The position numbers and the translations under genes were made by a program. A stretch of 40,961 bases of DNA, taken from Chromatiales bacterium. Its GTDB lineage: Bacteria; Pseudomonadota; Gammaproteobacteria; Steroidobacterales; GCA-2729495. The notes under the pieces were generated by a model. The model was not told the DNA's origin, did no database searches, and saw only the letters and a list, made by a program, of their open reading frames with translations. Shown here piece after piece: positions 18,052 through 25,135 of this stretch; within the stretch, counting starts at the first letter, position 1, and each line of letters opens with the position of its first letter. The stretch covers positions 1 to 40,961 of the forward strand of contig JAEUQA010000030.1 in NCBI GenBank assembly GCA_016789845.1. The letters run 5' to 3'.

Positions 18052-18459
18052 ATGGCCGAGATCCAGGACGAGGGCGAGCTCTACGACGAGGTCAATGTGG
18101 TGCCCATGCTCGACCTTGCCTACGTGCTCCTGGTGATTTTCATCATCCTGACGACGGCCACCGTCCAGGGCATCAAGGTGGACCTGCCCAAGGCGAGCGC
18201 TGCGCCCAGCCTGGCCGAGTCCAAGACCAAGGCGGTGTCCATTGCCGCGGACGGGACCATCTACCTCGATACCTATCCGGTCAGCCTCTCGGAGCTCGAG
18301 AGTCTCCTGGGCCAGTACCGGGCGGCTGACCCGGACCTGCCGGTGATCGTGAAGGCCGACTCCACGATCGCCTACCAGCGTGTGGTGGACGTGCTCGACC
18401 TGCTCGGCCGACTCGAGATCACGCAGCTGGGCCTGGTGACCCAGCGGGTCGTCAAGTAG
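18052..18459 (+). CDS. exbD: ExbD/TolR-family biopolymer transport protein
   Basis: This 135-residue protein has a short cytoplasmic N-terminus, one transmembrane helix (about 20-40) with the essential family Asp in VVPMLDLAYVLLVIF, and a periplasmic domain ending in VTQRVVK. The typical ExbD segment VKADSTIAYQRVVDVLDL is visible. With ExbB it forms the inner-membrane proton-driven stator that energises TonB. It lies between the exbB fusion and tonB with gaps of 10 and 6 bases, so the three are co-translated parts of one complex. Its length is normal for the family. Confidence 0.93.
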   Translation: MAEIQDEGELYDEVNVVPMLDLAYVLLVIFIILTTATVQGIKVDLPKASAAPSLAESKTKAVSIAADGTIYLDTYPVSLSELESLLGQYRAADPDLPVIVKADSTIAYQRVVDVLDLLGRLEITQLGLVTQRVVK

Positions 18460-18465
18460 CAGGGC

Positions 18466-19161
18466 ATGGCTGACGGCGGCAGGCAGGAGCAGGGCGGGAA
18501 CCAGGGCTCACGCAAGGCCACCAGCGTCCTGCGCGGCTACCTGCCCATTGCTGCCATCTCCCTGGCCGTCATCTCCCTGGTCGGCGCCCTGGGCTGGCTG
18601 GTCGTCAGCAGCATGGATGACACTGCCGCACCGACGAAGAAGCTGGTCCAGCAGGTCCAGATCATCCGGCCACCACCGCCGCCCGAGACCCCGCCACCGC
18701 CACCGCCGGTGCCGGAGGAGGTCGACGTCCCGGAGCCCGACGAGCCGGAACCTGAAGTTGCGGCGGCGGACCTGCCTCCCGCCGGCGATCAGCTGGGCCT
18801 GGATGCGGAGGGCGTCGCGGGTGCAGACGGCTTCGGGTTGCTTGGCCGGAAAGGGGGGAGGGACCTGCTCGGTGCCGGCAGCAGCGACCAGTACAGCTGG
18901 TATGGCCAGGTCCTGAAGGGCGATCTCATCGACAAGCTGGCGGAGATCCGCGACATCCGCCGTGACCGCTACTCGGTCGTGGTCCGGCTGTGGCTTGCTC
19001 CGGATGGGCGCATAGAGAAATTCAAGGTGGCGAGCTCGACGGGCGACGCCGCCCTGGACCGGGACCTGGTCGCCGCCCTCGAGTCCCTGGGTCGCGTGTC
19101 GGAGCTTCCCCCCGCGGGCCTGCCCCAGCCCGTGCGGCTGCGCATCGTCAGCCGCATCTGA
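18466..19161 (+). CDS. tonB: TonB-family energy transducer
   Basis: This 231-residue protein has a cytoplasmic N-terminus (about 1-25), one transmembrane anchor (about 26-47, AISLAVISLVGALGW), a Pro/Glu-rich periplasm-spanning region (about 66-105, IIRPPPPPETPPPPPP) and a C-terminal TonB domain (about 140-231, with YSVVVRLWLAPDGRI and LDRDLVAALESLG). TonB carries proton-motive energy from ExbB/ExbD to an outer-membrane partner. No TonB-dependent receptor is encoded in the window, so the partner is unclear; the adjacent porin-like barrel, TpsB or a distant receptor are possible. It lies 6 bases after exbD. Confidence 0.9.
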   Translation: MADGGRQEQGGNQGSRKATSVLRGYLPIAAISLAVISLVGALGWLVVSSMDDTAAPTKKLVQQVQIIRPPPPPETPPPPPPVPEEVDVPEPDEPEPEVAAADLPPAGDQLGLDAEGVAGADGFGLLGRKGGRDLLGAGSSDQYSWYGQVLKGDLIDKLAEIRDIRRDRYSVVVRLWLAPDGRIEKFKVASSTGDAALDRDLVAALESLGRVSELPPAGLPQPVRLRIVSRI

Positions 19162-19199
19162 TTGTCATTCCTTCAACCAGCACCCAACCCGGATTCGTC

Positions 19200-20831
19200 A
19201 TGACACTGAGAACCAAGATCATCGCCTGCTCGGCAATCCTGCTGGCGGCTGCCAGCCTCAATGCAGTGGCAGAGGAGGCCGGCTCGGACATGGCGGTCCT
19301 GCGCAACACGGTCGTCAACCTGCTTGACGCCATGGTGAAGCAGGGGCTGATCTCGAAGGAGTCCGCCCAGCAGCTGGTTGCCGATGCCCAGCGCAAGGCC
19401 AGCGCCGAGGCGTCGGCAACGGCTTCCGCCGATGTCGCCGCGCCAGGCGACGTGCGCGTCACCTACGTACCCCGGGTCGTGCAGGACGAGATCACCGCCC
19501 AGGTGAAGGAGGACGTGCAGGCGAGCGTCGTGGCGGACGTGAAGAAGGCGGCACTGGAGGAGGGCTGGGGGGTTCCGGCGGCCCTGCCGTCCTGGGTGCG
19601 CAACGCCCGCTGGTCCGGCGACATCCGGGTCCGGGGCGAGTACACGGCCTATGCCGATGGCAACGAGCCATTCAGTTACCCCGACTTCCAGGCCATCAAT
19701 GACGCGGGTGGCATTGGCAAGGCTGGTCCGGATGCATACCTGAATACCACCGAGGACCAGAACCGGTACCAGCTGAAGATGAACTTTGGCGCCCAGTTCG
19801 ATCTCGCGCCGAATGCCCTCGCTTCAGTTCGCTTTGGCACCGGTAACCAGGCCAATCCGGTGACGCGTAACCAGGCGTTGGGGGACTTCGACCGGACCTT
19901 CCCCCTGTTGCTCGAAGAAGCCTATTTGCGGCTGGGAACGTCTCCAGCCGCACGGCACCACCAGGTGCAGTTCTGGGCAGGTCGGACGCCGAACCCGCTG
20001 CAGTCCACGGAGCTGGTCTGGGACAACGACGTGCGCTTCAACGGCTTCACGCTCCAGTACGCCTGGAACAATCCCCAGGTAGCGGGCGAGGCCCGGCAGG
20101 CCCGGGGGCTCTTCGCCACTGCCGGCGCCTATCCCATCCAGGAAGTGGAACTGTCGCAGGATGACAAGTGGCTGCTGGCCACACAGCTGGGCTACGAGCT
20201 GGATCCTGTCCCGGAGGTGCGGCTCAGCCTGGCGGCCGGGTATTACGCCTATCAGAACATCGCGGGCGAGCGTAATGCCCCGGACAGCAGCCTCCTTGAC
20301 TACACTGCACCGGACTTCGTCCAGAAGGGCAATACCTATTTCGATATCCGCAACGACACGGACCCGGACACGGAGTTGTTTGCCCTGGCCGCGGATTACA
20401 ACCTCCTTGACATCAGTGCCCTGGCCTCCTGGACCCTGCGGCCCGACCTCGTGCTGGATATGGCTGCGAACTACGTCACCAATCTTGGCTATGACGAGAC
20501 TGACATCCTGGCTCGCACCGGGGTGTTCGTGCCCGAGAAGGCCGACGCCTGGCGGCTGGAGCTCCGGATTGGCAACCCGGAGATCGCGCGACCGCTGGCC
20601 TGGCGGGCCTTCGTGGCATATCACTATGCCGAGCGCGACGCCCTGCTCGACGCCTTTACCGACTCCGACATTCACCGGGGCGGCACCGACGCTGAGGGCT
20701 TCATCATTGGCGGTGAACTCGGCATCACGAACAACACCTGGGCCCGCCTTCGGTATCTGTCAGCTGACGAGATCGACGGGCCTGCCCTGGGCATCGATGT
20801 CCTCCAGCTCGATCTCAACGGGAAGTTCTGA
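19200..20831 (+). CDS. Putative outer-membrane porin (Porin_5-like)
   Basis: The product has 543 residues from the ATG at 19200, which begins a clean signal peptide (TLRTKIIACSAILLAAASL, cleaved after AVA); in-frame codons upstream encode Arg/Pro-rich sequence inside tonB and are not credible. The mature N-terminus has the leader typical of the putative-porin family: LRNTVVNLLDAMVKQGLI, then a short coiled coil rich in Ala and Lys, which may reach peptidoglycan. From about residue 140 it alternates amphipathic beta strands (WSGDIRVRGEYTAY, VQFWAGRTPNP) and ends DLNGKF, a barrel-type C-terminus. It is downstream of tonB with a 38-bp gap and 8 bp before the coiled-coil gene. Substrate unknown; anions or organophosphates are a guess from context. 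Confidence 0.78.
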   Translation: MTLRTKIIACSAILLAAASLNAVAEEAGSDMAVLRNTVVNLLDAMVKQGLISKESAQQLVADAQRKASAEASATASADVAAPGDVRVTYVPRVVQDEITAQVKEDVQASVVADVKKAALEEGWGVPAALPSWVRNARWSGDIRVRGEYTAYADGNEPFSYPDFQAINDAGGIGKAGPDAYLNTTEDQNRYQLKMNFGAQFDLAPNALASVRFGTGNQANPVTRNQALGDFDRTFPLLLEEAYLRLGTSPAARHHQVQFWAGRTPNPLQSTELVWDNDVRFNGFTLQYAWNNPQVAGEARQARGLFATAGAYPIQEVELSQDDKWLLATQLGYELDPVPEVRLSLAAGYYAYQNIAGERNAPDSSLLDYTAPDFVQKGNTYFDIRNDTDPDTELFALAADYNLLDISALASWTLRPDLVLDMAANYVTNLGYDETDILARTGVFVPEKADAWRLELRIGNPEIARPLAWRAFVAYHYAERDALLDAFTDSDIHRGGTDAEGFIIGGELGITNNTWARLRYLSADEIDGPALGIDVLQLDLNGKF

Positions 20832-20839
20832 GAATCACC

Positions 20840-21475
20840 ATGCGCGGATGGCTCCCGATGCTCGTGGTAATGCTGCTGTCTTCCGGGGCGTCCGTCGGCC
20901 AGGAGGCCCGTCGTCCTGCCAGCGACGCCAGTGCGCGCCTGCAACAACAGGTGCAGCAGCTGGCCGGCGAGCGCACGGCCCTTCAGTCAGAGAACGCCCG
21001 ACTCAAGGAGCAGGTGGCGAGGCTCGAGAAGGATGCCAGGGCGTTGGTCACGGAGAAGGAAGCGCTCACTCGCCGGGCCGGGACGGCGGAATTCAAGGTG
21101 AGCCGGGCGGAAGCGGGCCAGCAGTCCTTCAATTCGCGGATCGAGGCGACGGAGGCGCGCCTCAACGAGGTGGTGAGCAAGTACAAGGAGCTTGCCGAAG
21201 AACTCCGCAAGGTGGAGGCCGAGCGCAACGAGCTGGCCCGGCAGGCGGCGGCAGACGGGCAGGGGCTGAAGGTCTGCGCCCAGAGGAATGTGCAGCTCGC
21301 CGGTATCGCCAATGAGGCACTGGATCGCTACGAGAAGAAGGGCTGCTTTGGTGCCCTCGCCCAGGCGGAGCCCTTCACCGGCCTCAAGCGCATCGAGGTG
21401 GAGAATGCCGTGGAGGAGTATCGCCAGAAGGTCGACGCGCTGCAGGTGCCGCAAGCCGGGGCGGCGGGTCCGTAG
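20840..21475 (+). CDS. Secreted periplasmic coiled-coil protein, function unknown
   Basis: This 211-residue protein has a signal peptide (MRGWLPMLVVMLLSSGASVG, about 1-20), then a continuous coiled coil from about 28 to 140 (heptads in LQQQVQQLAGERTALQSE, LEKDARALVTEKEALTRR), then a compact C-terminal part with two Cys (LKVCAQRN, KKGCFGALAQ) that could form a disulfide, and a final helix (IEVENAVEEYRQKVDAL). It is not a known enzyme. It closes the exbB-exbD-tonB-porin operon, so it may be a periplasmic spacer or adaptor between the TonB complex and the outer membrane; this is inference. Its stop codon TAG lies inside a REP-like repeat. Confidence 0.75.
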   Translation: MRGWLPMLVVMLLSSGASVGQEARRPASDASARLQQQVQQLAGERTALQSENARLKEQVARLEKDARALVTEKEALTRRAGTAEFKVSRAEAGQQSFNSRIEATEARLNEVVSKYKELAEELRKVEAERNELARQAAADGQGLKVCAQRNVQLAGIANEALDRYEKKGCFGALAQAEPFTGLKRIEVENAVEEYRQKVDALQVPQAGAAGP

Positions 21476-21497
21476 GAGCGCCGACCCGCGGATCTAC
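21472..21497 (+). repeat. REP-like repeat, copy B (short or degenerate)
   Basis: GTAGGAGCGCCGACC matches the first 15 bases of copy D at 40889 and, for 11 bases, copies A and C. The element shrinks to 26 bp bounded by GTAG and CTAC, with no long inner palindrome, suggesting a deletion product. Its TAG is the stop codon of the coiled-coil gene. Confidence 0.55.
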
Positions 21498-21523
21498 CAT
21501 TAGTAAAAACAACAGCTTCCAGT

Positions 21524-21563
21524 CTGTCATTAAAGCTTCAAGAGACTGTCAGGAATCTGTCAG
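21524..21563 (+). promoter_or_regulatory. Tandem Pho boxes upstream of the PAP2 phosphatase gene
   Basis: CTGTCAT (21524), a degenerate unit (21535), CTGTCAG (21546) and CTGTCAG (21557) keep exact 11-bp phasing. The last two are identical to each other, and all three good units match CTGTCA, the core of the PhoB half-site. The array ends 51 bp before the ATG at 21615. This is the clearest Pho-box region in the window. Confidence 0.85.
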
Positions 21564-21614
21564 CAGCGTCCCCAATGATGCTCCCGTCGGCCCTACCGAC
21601 GGAGTGTTGCACGG

Positions 21615-22160
21615 ATGCTGGACTCCACCCTCCCCGCCGCGTTTGCACGGCTCGATCGCCTGGAAGTGCGCCTGTGCCTGCCGGTGAACGCGACAGCCCG
21701 GTTCCCCCTGGTCCGGAACTACTTTGCAGCCGTCAGTCGGCTGGGTGACGGCGTCGCCTGGTACACCCTGCTGGCCATCCTGCCGCTGCTGTTCGGCAGC
21801 GGCGCCGTCGTTCCTGCCCTGCACATGGCCCTGACCGGACTGGCCGGTGTAGCGATCTACAAGTTCCTCAAGCAGCGCCTGGTGCGGGAGCGGCCGTTTC
21901 ACTCGCACCGGGGTGTCCGCGCCCTGGTGCTGCCGCTCGACCGCTACAGCTTCCCGTCTGGTCACACGCTGCATGCGGTGAGTTTCACCGTGATGCTGGC
22001 GCACTACTATCCCGGGCTGCTCTGGCTGGTGGTGCCGTTCGCGGCGAGTGTCGCTGTGTCGCGCGTGGTCCTTGGCCTGCACTATCCGACCGACGTGCTG
22101 GCTGGCGGGTTGCTCGGCTGGCTGCTGGCGGCCGGGAGCCTGGCGTTCTTCGCCGTCTGA
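21615..22160 (+). CDS. PAP2-family membrane phosphatase
   Basis: This 181-residue integral membrane protein has all three PAP2 signature motifs: K-x6-RP (KQRLVRERP, about 82-90), PSGH (about 116-119) and SR-x5-H-x3-D (SRVVLGLHYPTD, about 147-158). The family dephosphorylates lipid phosphates such as phosphatidate, phosphatidylglycerol phosphate or undecaprenyl pyrophosphate; the exact substrate cannot be read from the motifs. Several hydrophobic helices span the inner membrane, with the active site normally on the periplasmic face. Tandem Pho boxes upstream show probable induction by phosphate starvation, suggesting release of phosphate from lipids or lipid remodelling. It is convergent with dgkA, 30 bp apart. 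Confidence 0.92.
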   Translation: MLDSTLPAAFARLDRLEVRLCLPVNATARFPLVRNYFAAVSRLGDGVAWYTLLAILPLLFGSGAVVPALHMALTGLAGVAIYKFLKQRLVRERPFHSHRGVRALVLPLDRYSFPSGHTLHAVSFTVMLAHYYPGLLWLVVPFAASVAVSRVVLGLHYPTDVLAGGLLGWLLAAGSLAFFAV

Positions 22161-22190
22161 TGAACCGACTGCTGGCCTGACAGCCCGGCG

Positions 22191-22565
22191 TCAGGTCCCG
22201 AAGCGCTCCCAGGCCACCGTGCCCCACACCAGCACCGCGAGGAGCAGGCTGAGGAACACGGCTGCCGACCCGAGGTCCTTGGCCTGACCCGACAACCGAT
22301 TCGGCTCATCGCCAATCCGATCCACGGTGGCTTCCACGGCGGTGTTCAGGATCTCCACGATCATCACGATCAGCCAGGACGCCACGAGCAGCAGTCGCTC
22401 CATGTTCGACTGCCCGAGCCACAGGGCCAGCGGCACCAGGACTACGGCCAGCACCACCTCCTGGCGGAAGGCTTCCTCGCCACGCCAGGCCACGGAGAGC
22501 CCGGCAGCCGAGTACCCGGCGGCGTCCACCAGTCGTCTGAGGCCGCGTTTACCTTGTTTTGCCAT
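22191..22565 (-). CDS. dgkA: Diacylglycerol kinase (prokaryotic DgkA family)
   Basis: This 124-residue inner-membrane protein is the usual DgkA length (E. coli 122). It has an amphipathic N-terminus (KRGLRRLVDAAGYSAAGL), the conserved Glu in WRGEEAFRQE, three transmembrane helices (about 35-52, 60-76, 100-118) and the catalytic signature EILNTAVEATVDRIG. It phosphorylates diacylglycerol (or undecaprenol in some bacteria) to phosphatidate. It is convergent to the PAP2 gene, which encodes a possible opposing lipid-phosphate phosphatase, so the two may tune phosphatidate turnover; that link is inferred. No Pho box was seen upstream. Confidence 0.93.
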   Translation of the reverse strand: MAKQGKRGLRRLVDAAGYSAAGLSVAWRGEEAFRQEVVLAVVLVPLALWLGQSNMERLLLVASWLIVMIVEILNTAVEATVDRIGDEPNRLSGQAKDLGSAAVFLSLLLAVLVWGTVAWERFGT

Positions 22566-22593
22566 ATCCTTGATTCTATTATGGAAAAATGGA

Positions 22594-22613
22594 CCCTGGC
22601 CGTAGTGCCAGGG
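22594..22613 (-). other. Leader hairpin upstream of dgkA
   Basis: CCCTGGC (22594-22600) and GCCAGGG (22607-22613) form a 7-bp stem with a 6-base loop. On the minus strand it is followed by TCCATTTTT, giving a terminator-like shape 28 bp before the dgkA start. It could be an attenuator or simply end transcripts entering from the CHAD side. The short stem limits confidence. Confidence 0.35.
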
Positions 22614-22680
22614 CCTCCGATGTTAGACTGAAAGTGGAAGCCGGCGAGAGCATAGTCAATTATTCGGCCGGGCGACGAGC

Positions 22681-23688
22681 GTGACATACCTCATTGAACC
22701 AGATGAACCGGCCGGTGAGGCCGTGCAGCGCGTACTGCGCGAACAGAACGCCCGGATACTGGCGTTGCTGTCCCAGTGGCAGGTGAGTCCTGCGGATGCA
22801 ATTCACCGCGCCCGCCAGGGCTGCAAGCGCGCCCGGGCGGTGGCCCAGCTGCTCAAACCCGCCATGCCCTACGCGGCCATCGTGGAGAACGCGTTCTACC
22901 GGGATATCCAGAAGCGGGTCGCCTATGCCCGGGACGCGGAGGCCCTCGTCGAAGCGCTCGACTATCTCGAGATTGGCGTCACCGAGCCGCGCCTCGCGGA
23001 ATCGGTGGCCATGTTGCGCGAGTCCCTGGCCGCCCGGGCGGTGCGCGAACTGGAGGCGCACCGGACGAACCTCCGCGACCAGATCGAACTGGCCTGCCAC
23101 CTGCTGGGCGATGCCGACCGCCGGCTCGCCGGGCTGCCGTCGTCGGATCTGCGCCGCCGGGACCTGCGGCGAGGGGCGGACCGCAAATGGCAGCGGTGTG
23201 TCGCCGGCTTTGCGGCCCTCGATGCCGGCTCACCGGCCGCGGGCTATCACGCCTGGCGCCGCCAGGTTAAGTACGCCGCCAACCAGACCCAGCTGCTGGC
23301 CAAACTTGCTCCCGCTCGCGCCCTCACGATCGGCCCGCGATTGCGCGAACTGGCGTCGCTGCTCGGTCATGCCCAGGATCTGGAATTGCTCGAAATCCTG
23401 CTGCAAGAGCAGCCGGATGCGCTGCGCATCGATACCCATGTACAGAGGCTTCGCCAGCTGATCGCTGCGTCACTGGTCCAGTTGCGCCATCGGGCCCTGC
23501 AGGTTGGTGCGGAGCTCTTCGGGCCCGAAGCGAACTCGTCAGTCGATGCACTCGAGCCGGCTGTAACAGAACAGCAATACGCCCGTAAAGGGGCTGCAAC
23601 GCAGGCCCCCGACGATCCAGGTTCCCGTCCAAGGCGCGTGATTCCTGACCGTGACCCGCATTCTTCTCGTCGACGGCAATACCGATGA
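22681..23688 (+). CDS. CHAD-domain protein (probable polyphosphate binder)
   Basis: This 335-residue protein starts at a GTG; no in-frame ATG gives a better N-terminus. It contains the CHAD helical-bundle pattern with basic and histidine-rich repeats: IHRARQGCKRARAVAQLL (about 40-57) and YHAWRRQVKYAANQTQLL (about 183-200), each following the H-x-x-R/K-x-x-x-K-x-x-R type. CHAD domains are known to bind inorganic polyphosphate, which fits a place beside the Pho/Pst genes. No CYTH phosphatase domain is fused. The last 50 or so residues are Arg/Pro-rich and unlike CHAD; that part overlaps the start of the next gene by 38 bases. A cytoplasmic role in polyphosphate granules is inferred. Confidence 0.82.
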   Translation: MTYLIEPDEPAGEAVQRVLREQNARILALLSQWQVSPADAIHRARQGCKRARAVAQLLKPAMPYAAIVENAFYRDIQKRVAYARDAEALVEALDYLEIGVTEPRLAESVAMLRESLAARAVRELEAHRTNLRDQIELACHLLGDADRRLAGLPSSDLRRRDLRRGADRKWQRCVAGFAALDAGSPAAGYHAWRRQVKYAANQTQLLAKLAPARALTIGPRLRELASLLGHAQDLELLEILLQEQPDALRIDTHVQRLRQLIAASLVQLRHRALQVGAELFGPEANSSVDALEPAVTEQQYARKGAATQAPDDPGSRPRRVIPDRDPHSSRRRQYR

Positions 23689-24328
23689 CCGGGAATGGGT
23701 CCGCGATCGCCTGAAGGCCGTCGGCCATGAGGTCGTCTGCGCGAGCGATGCCACGACGGCAGTCGATCGCCTGGAGCAACGTTCCTTCGACATGGTCCTC
23801 ACGGACTGGATGCTGCGTGACATGTCCGGCCTCGAGCTCGCCCACTACGTCCGCAAGCATGCCAACGGCCGGCTCACCCGGGTGGTCATGCTCAGCAGCC
23901 GCAACGACGCCAGCGCGGTGGCCAACGCCCTCGACAGCGGCGTCGACGACTACCTGACCAAGCCGGTGCGGGAGGAGGAACTCCTGGCGCGGGTCAACGC
24001 GGCCCTGCGGCGCCCGGCCGCGCCTTCCCGGGAGAGTGTTCTCGAAGTCGGTCCCGTGCGGCTCGACAAGCTGGGCCACAAGGTGACCGTGGGTATCCGG
24101 GAACTCGAGCTGGCGCCCGCCGAGTTCCGGCTGATGGCCTATTTCATGGAGAACCCGGGGCGGGTTCTCGCCCGGCGTCACCTGCTGGAGAATGTCTGGC
24201 GGCGCCGGAATGGCATTGGCGAGCGCACGGTGGATGTCCACGTCCGCCGGCTGCGGGCGGCCTTGGAACCTCACTCCTGCGAGAACCTGCTCCAGACCGT
24301 TCGGGGCTTTGGTTACCGTTTCGGGTAA
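23651..24328 (+). CDS. PhoB-like response regulator with degenerate receiver (PhoB paralog 2)
   Basis: This 225-residue protein starts at GTG 23651, inside the end of the CHAD gene. The receiver (about 1-115) keeps phospho-acceptor D52 (LTDWMLRD), a switch Ser (LSSR) and the conserved Lys (DDYLTKPV), but the acidic pair that binds Mg2+ (ED in PhoB) is D8-G9 here (LLVDGNTDD), so phosphorylation may be weak or absent. The winged helix (about 130-225) has GERTVDVHVRRLRAAL and TVRGFGYRFG, matching PhoB's recognition helix. It probably binds Pho boxes, perhaps as a modulator of PhoB or constitutively. It lies 117 bp upstream of phoB on the same strand, and a tandem duplication is plausible. Confidence 0.88.
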   Translation: MTRILLVDGNTDDREWVRDRLKAVGHEVVCASDATTAVDRLEQRSFDMVLTDWMLRDMSGLELAHYVRKHANGRLTRVVMLSSRNDASAVANALDSGVDDYLTKPVREEELLARVNAALRRPAAPSRESVLEVGPVRLDKLGHKVTVGIRELELAPAEFRLMAYFMENPGRVLARRHLLENVWRRRNGIGERTVDVHVRRLRAALEPHSCENLLQTVRGFGYRFG

Positions 24329-24382
24329 TCCGGCCCCTCGCGGCCGTCCCCGGTGTCACAATCCGGCCGGTCCCGGTTGAGC

Positions 24383-24400
24383 CCGTAACCGCTTTGTAAT
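24383..24400 (+). promoter_or_regulatory. Weak candidate Pho box upstream of phoB
   Basis: CCGTAAC (24383) and TTGTAAT (24394) are 11 bp apart, 46 bp before the phoB ATG. They match the PhoB half-site at four and five of seven bases. phoB autoregulation is usual in the family, but this site is degenerate and could be chance. Confidence 0.35.
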
Positions 24401-24445
24401 AAAAGCCTGTTGCAATACTCCGCAACACCATTGTGACGGAACAGC

Positions 24446-25132
24446 ATGAGCGCACGCAGGATTCTGGTGGTTGAGGACGAGGCGGCGATCCGGCAGATGA
24501 TCGCCTTCAACCTCAGCCGGGCGGGGTTTGAGGTGGATGAGGCCGAGGACTGCTCGACCGCCCGCCTGCGGATCGCGGATTCCCGTCCGGATCTCCTGCT
24601 CGTTGACTGGATGTTGCCCGATTCCAGCGGTCTCGAGCTGACGCGGACGTTGCGCCGGGAAGAGGCCAACCGGGAGATGCCCATCATCCTCCTGACGGCC
24701 CGGGCGGAAGAGCGCGACAAGATCCTGGGGCTGGACGGCGGCGCCGACGACTACATCACCAAGCCGTTTTCCCCGCGCGAACTGCTTTCCCGGATCAATG
24801 CGGTCCTGCGTCGGGCGGCGCCCCCGTCCGACGAACCGCTCATTGCCGGTGAACTGCGCCTCGATCCCGTCAGTCACCGCGTGTTCGTCGGCGAGCGCGA
24901 AATCGGCCTGGGGCCCACGGAGTACCGGTTGCTGAAGTTCCTGATGGAGAACGCAGACCGGGTGTACAGCCGCACCCAGCTGCTCGATTCGGTCTGGGGA
25001 CAGAACGTCTACGTGGAGGAGCGCACGGTGGATGTACACGTGCGTCGGCTGCGAAAAGTCCTCGAGGAGTTCCAGGTGGATGGCTACATCCAGACGGTCA
25101 GGGGCGCCGGCTACCGCTTTTCCACGCGCTGA
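24446..25132 (+). CDS. phoB: Phosphate regulon response regulator PhoB
   Basis: This 228-residue protein aligns with E. coli PhoB over its full length: acidic pair E10/D11, phospho-acceptor D54 (LLVDWMLPDSSG), T84, K106 (DDYITKPFSPREL), then the winged-helix domain with QNVYVEERTVDVHVRRLRK and TVRGAGYRFSTR. Phosphorylated by PhoR when phosphate is low, it binds Pho boxes and activates the Pho regulon. It is followed by phoR 3 bases after its stop, giving the normal phoBR operon. Of the three PhoB-like regulators in this window it is closest to the classical form and has the cognate kinase. Confidence 0.96.
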   Translation: MSARRILVVEDEAAIRQMIAFNLSRAGFEVDEAEDCSTARLRIADSRPDLLLVDWMLPDSSGLELTRTLRREEANREMPIILLTARAEERDKILGLDGGADDYITKPFSPRELLSRINAVLRRAAPPSDEPLIAGELRLDPVSHRVFVGEREIGLGPTEYRLLKFLMENADRVYSRTQLLDSVWGQNVYVEERTVDVHVRRLRKVLEEFQVDGYIQTVRGAGYRFSTR

Positions 25133-25135
25133 ACG

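Noticed and set aside
22176..22195. CCTGAC/GTCAGG hairpin between the PAP2 gene and dgkA
   Set aside because: Only a 6-bp stem with an 8-base loop, no T-run on either strand; too weak to call a terminator, although the convergent position is suggestive.
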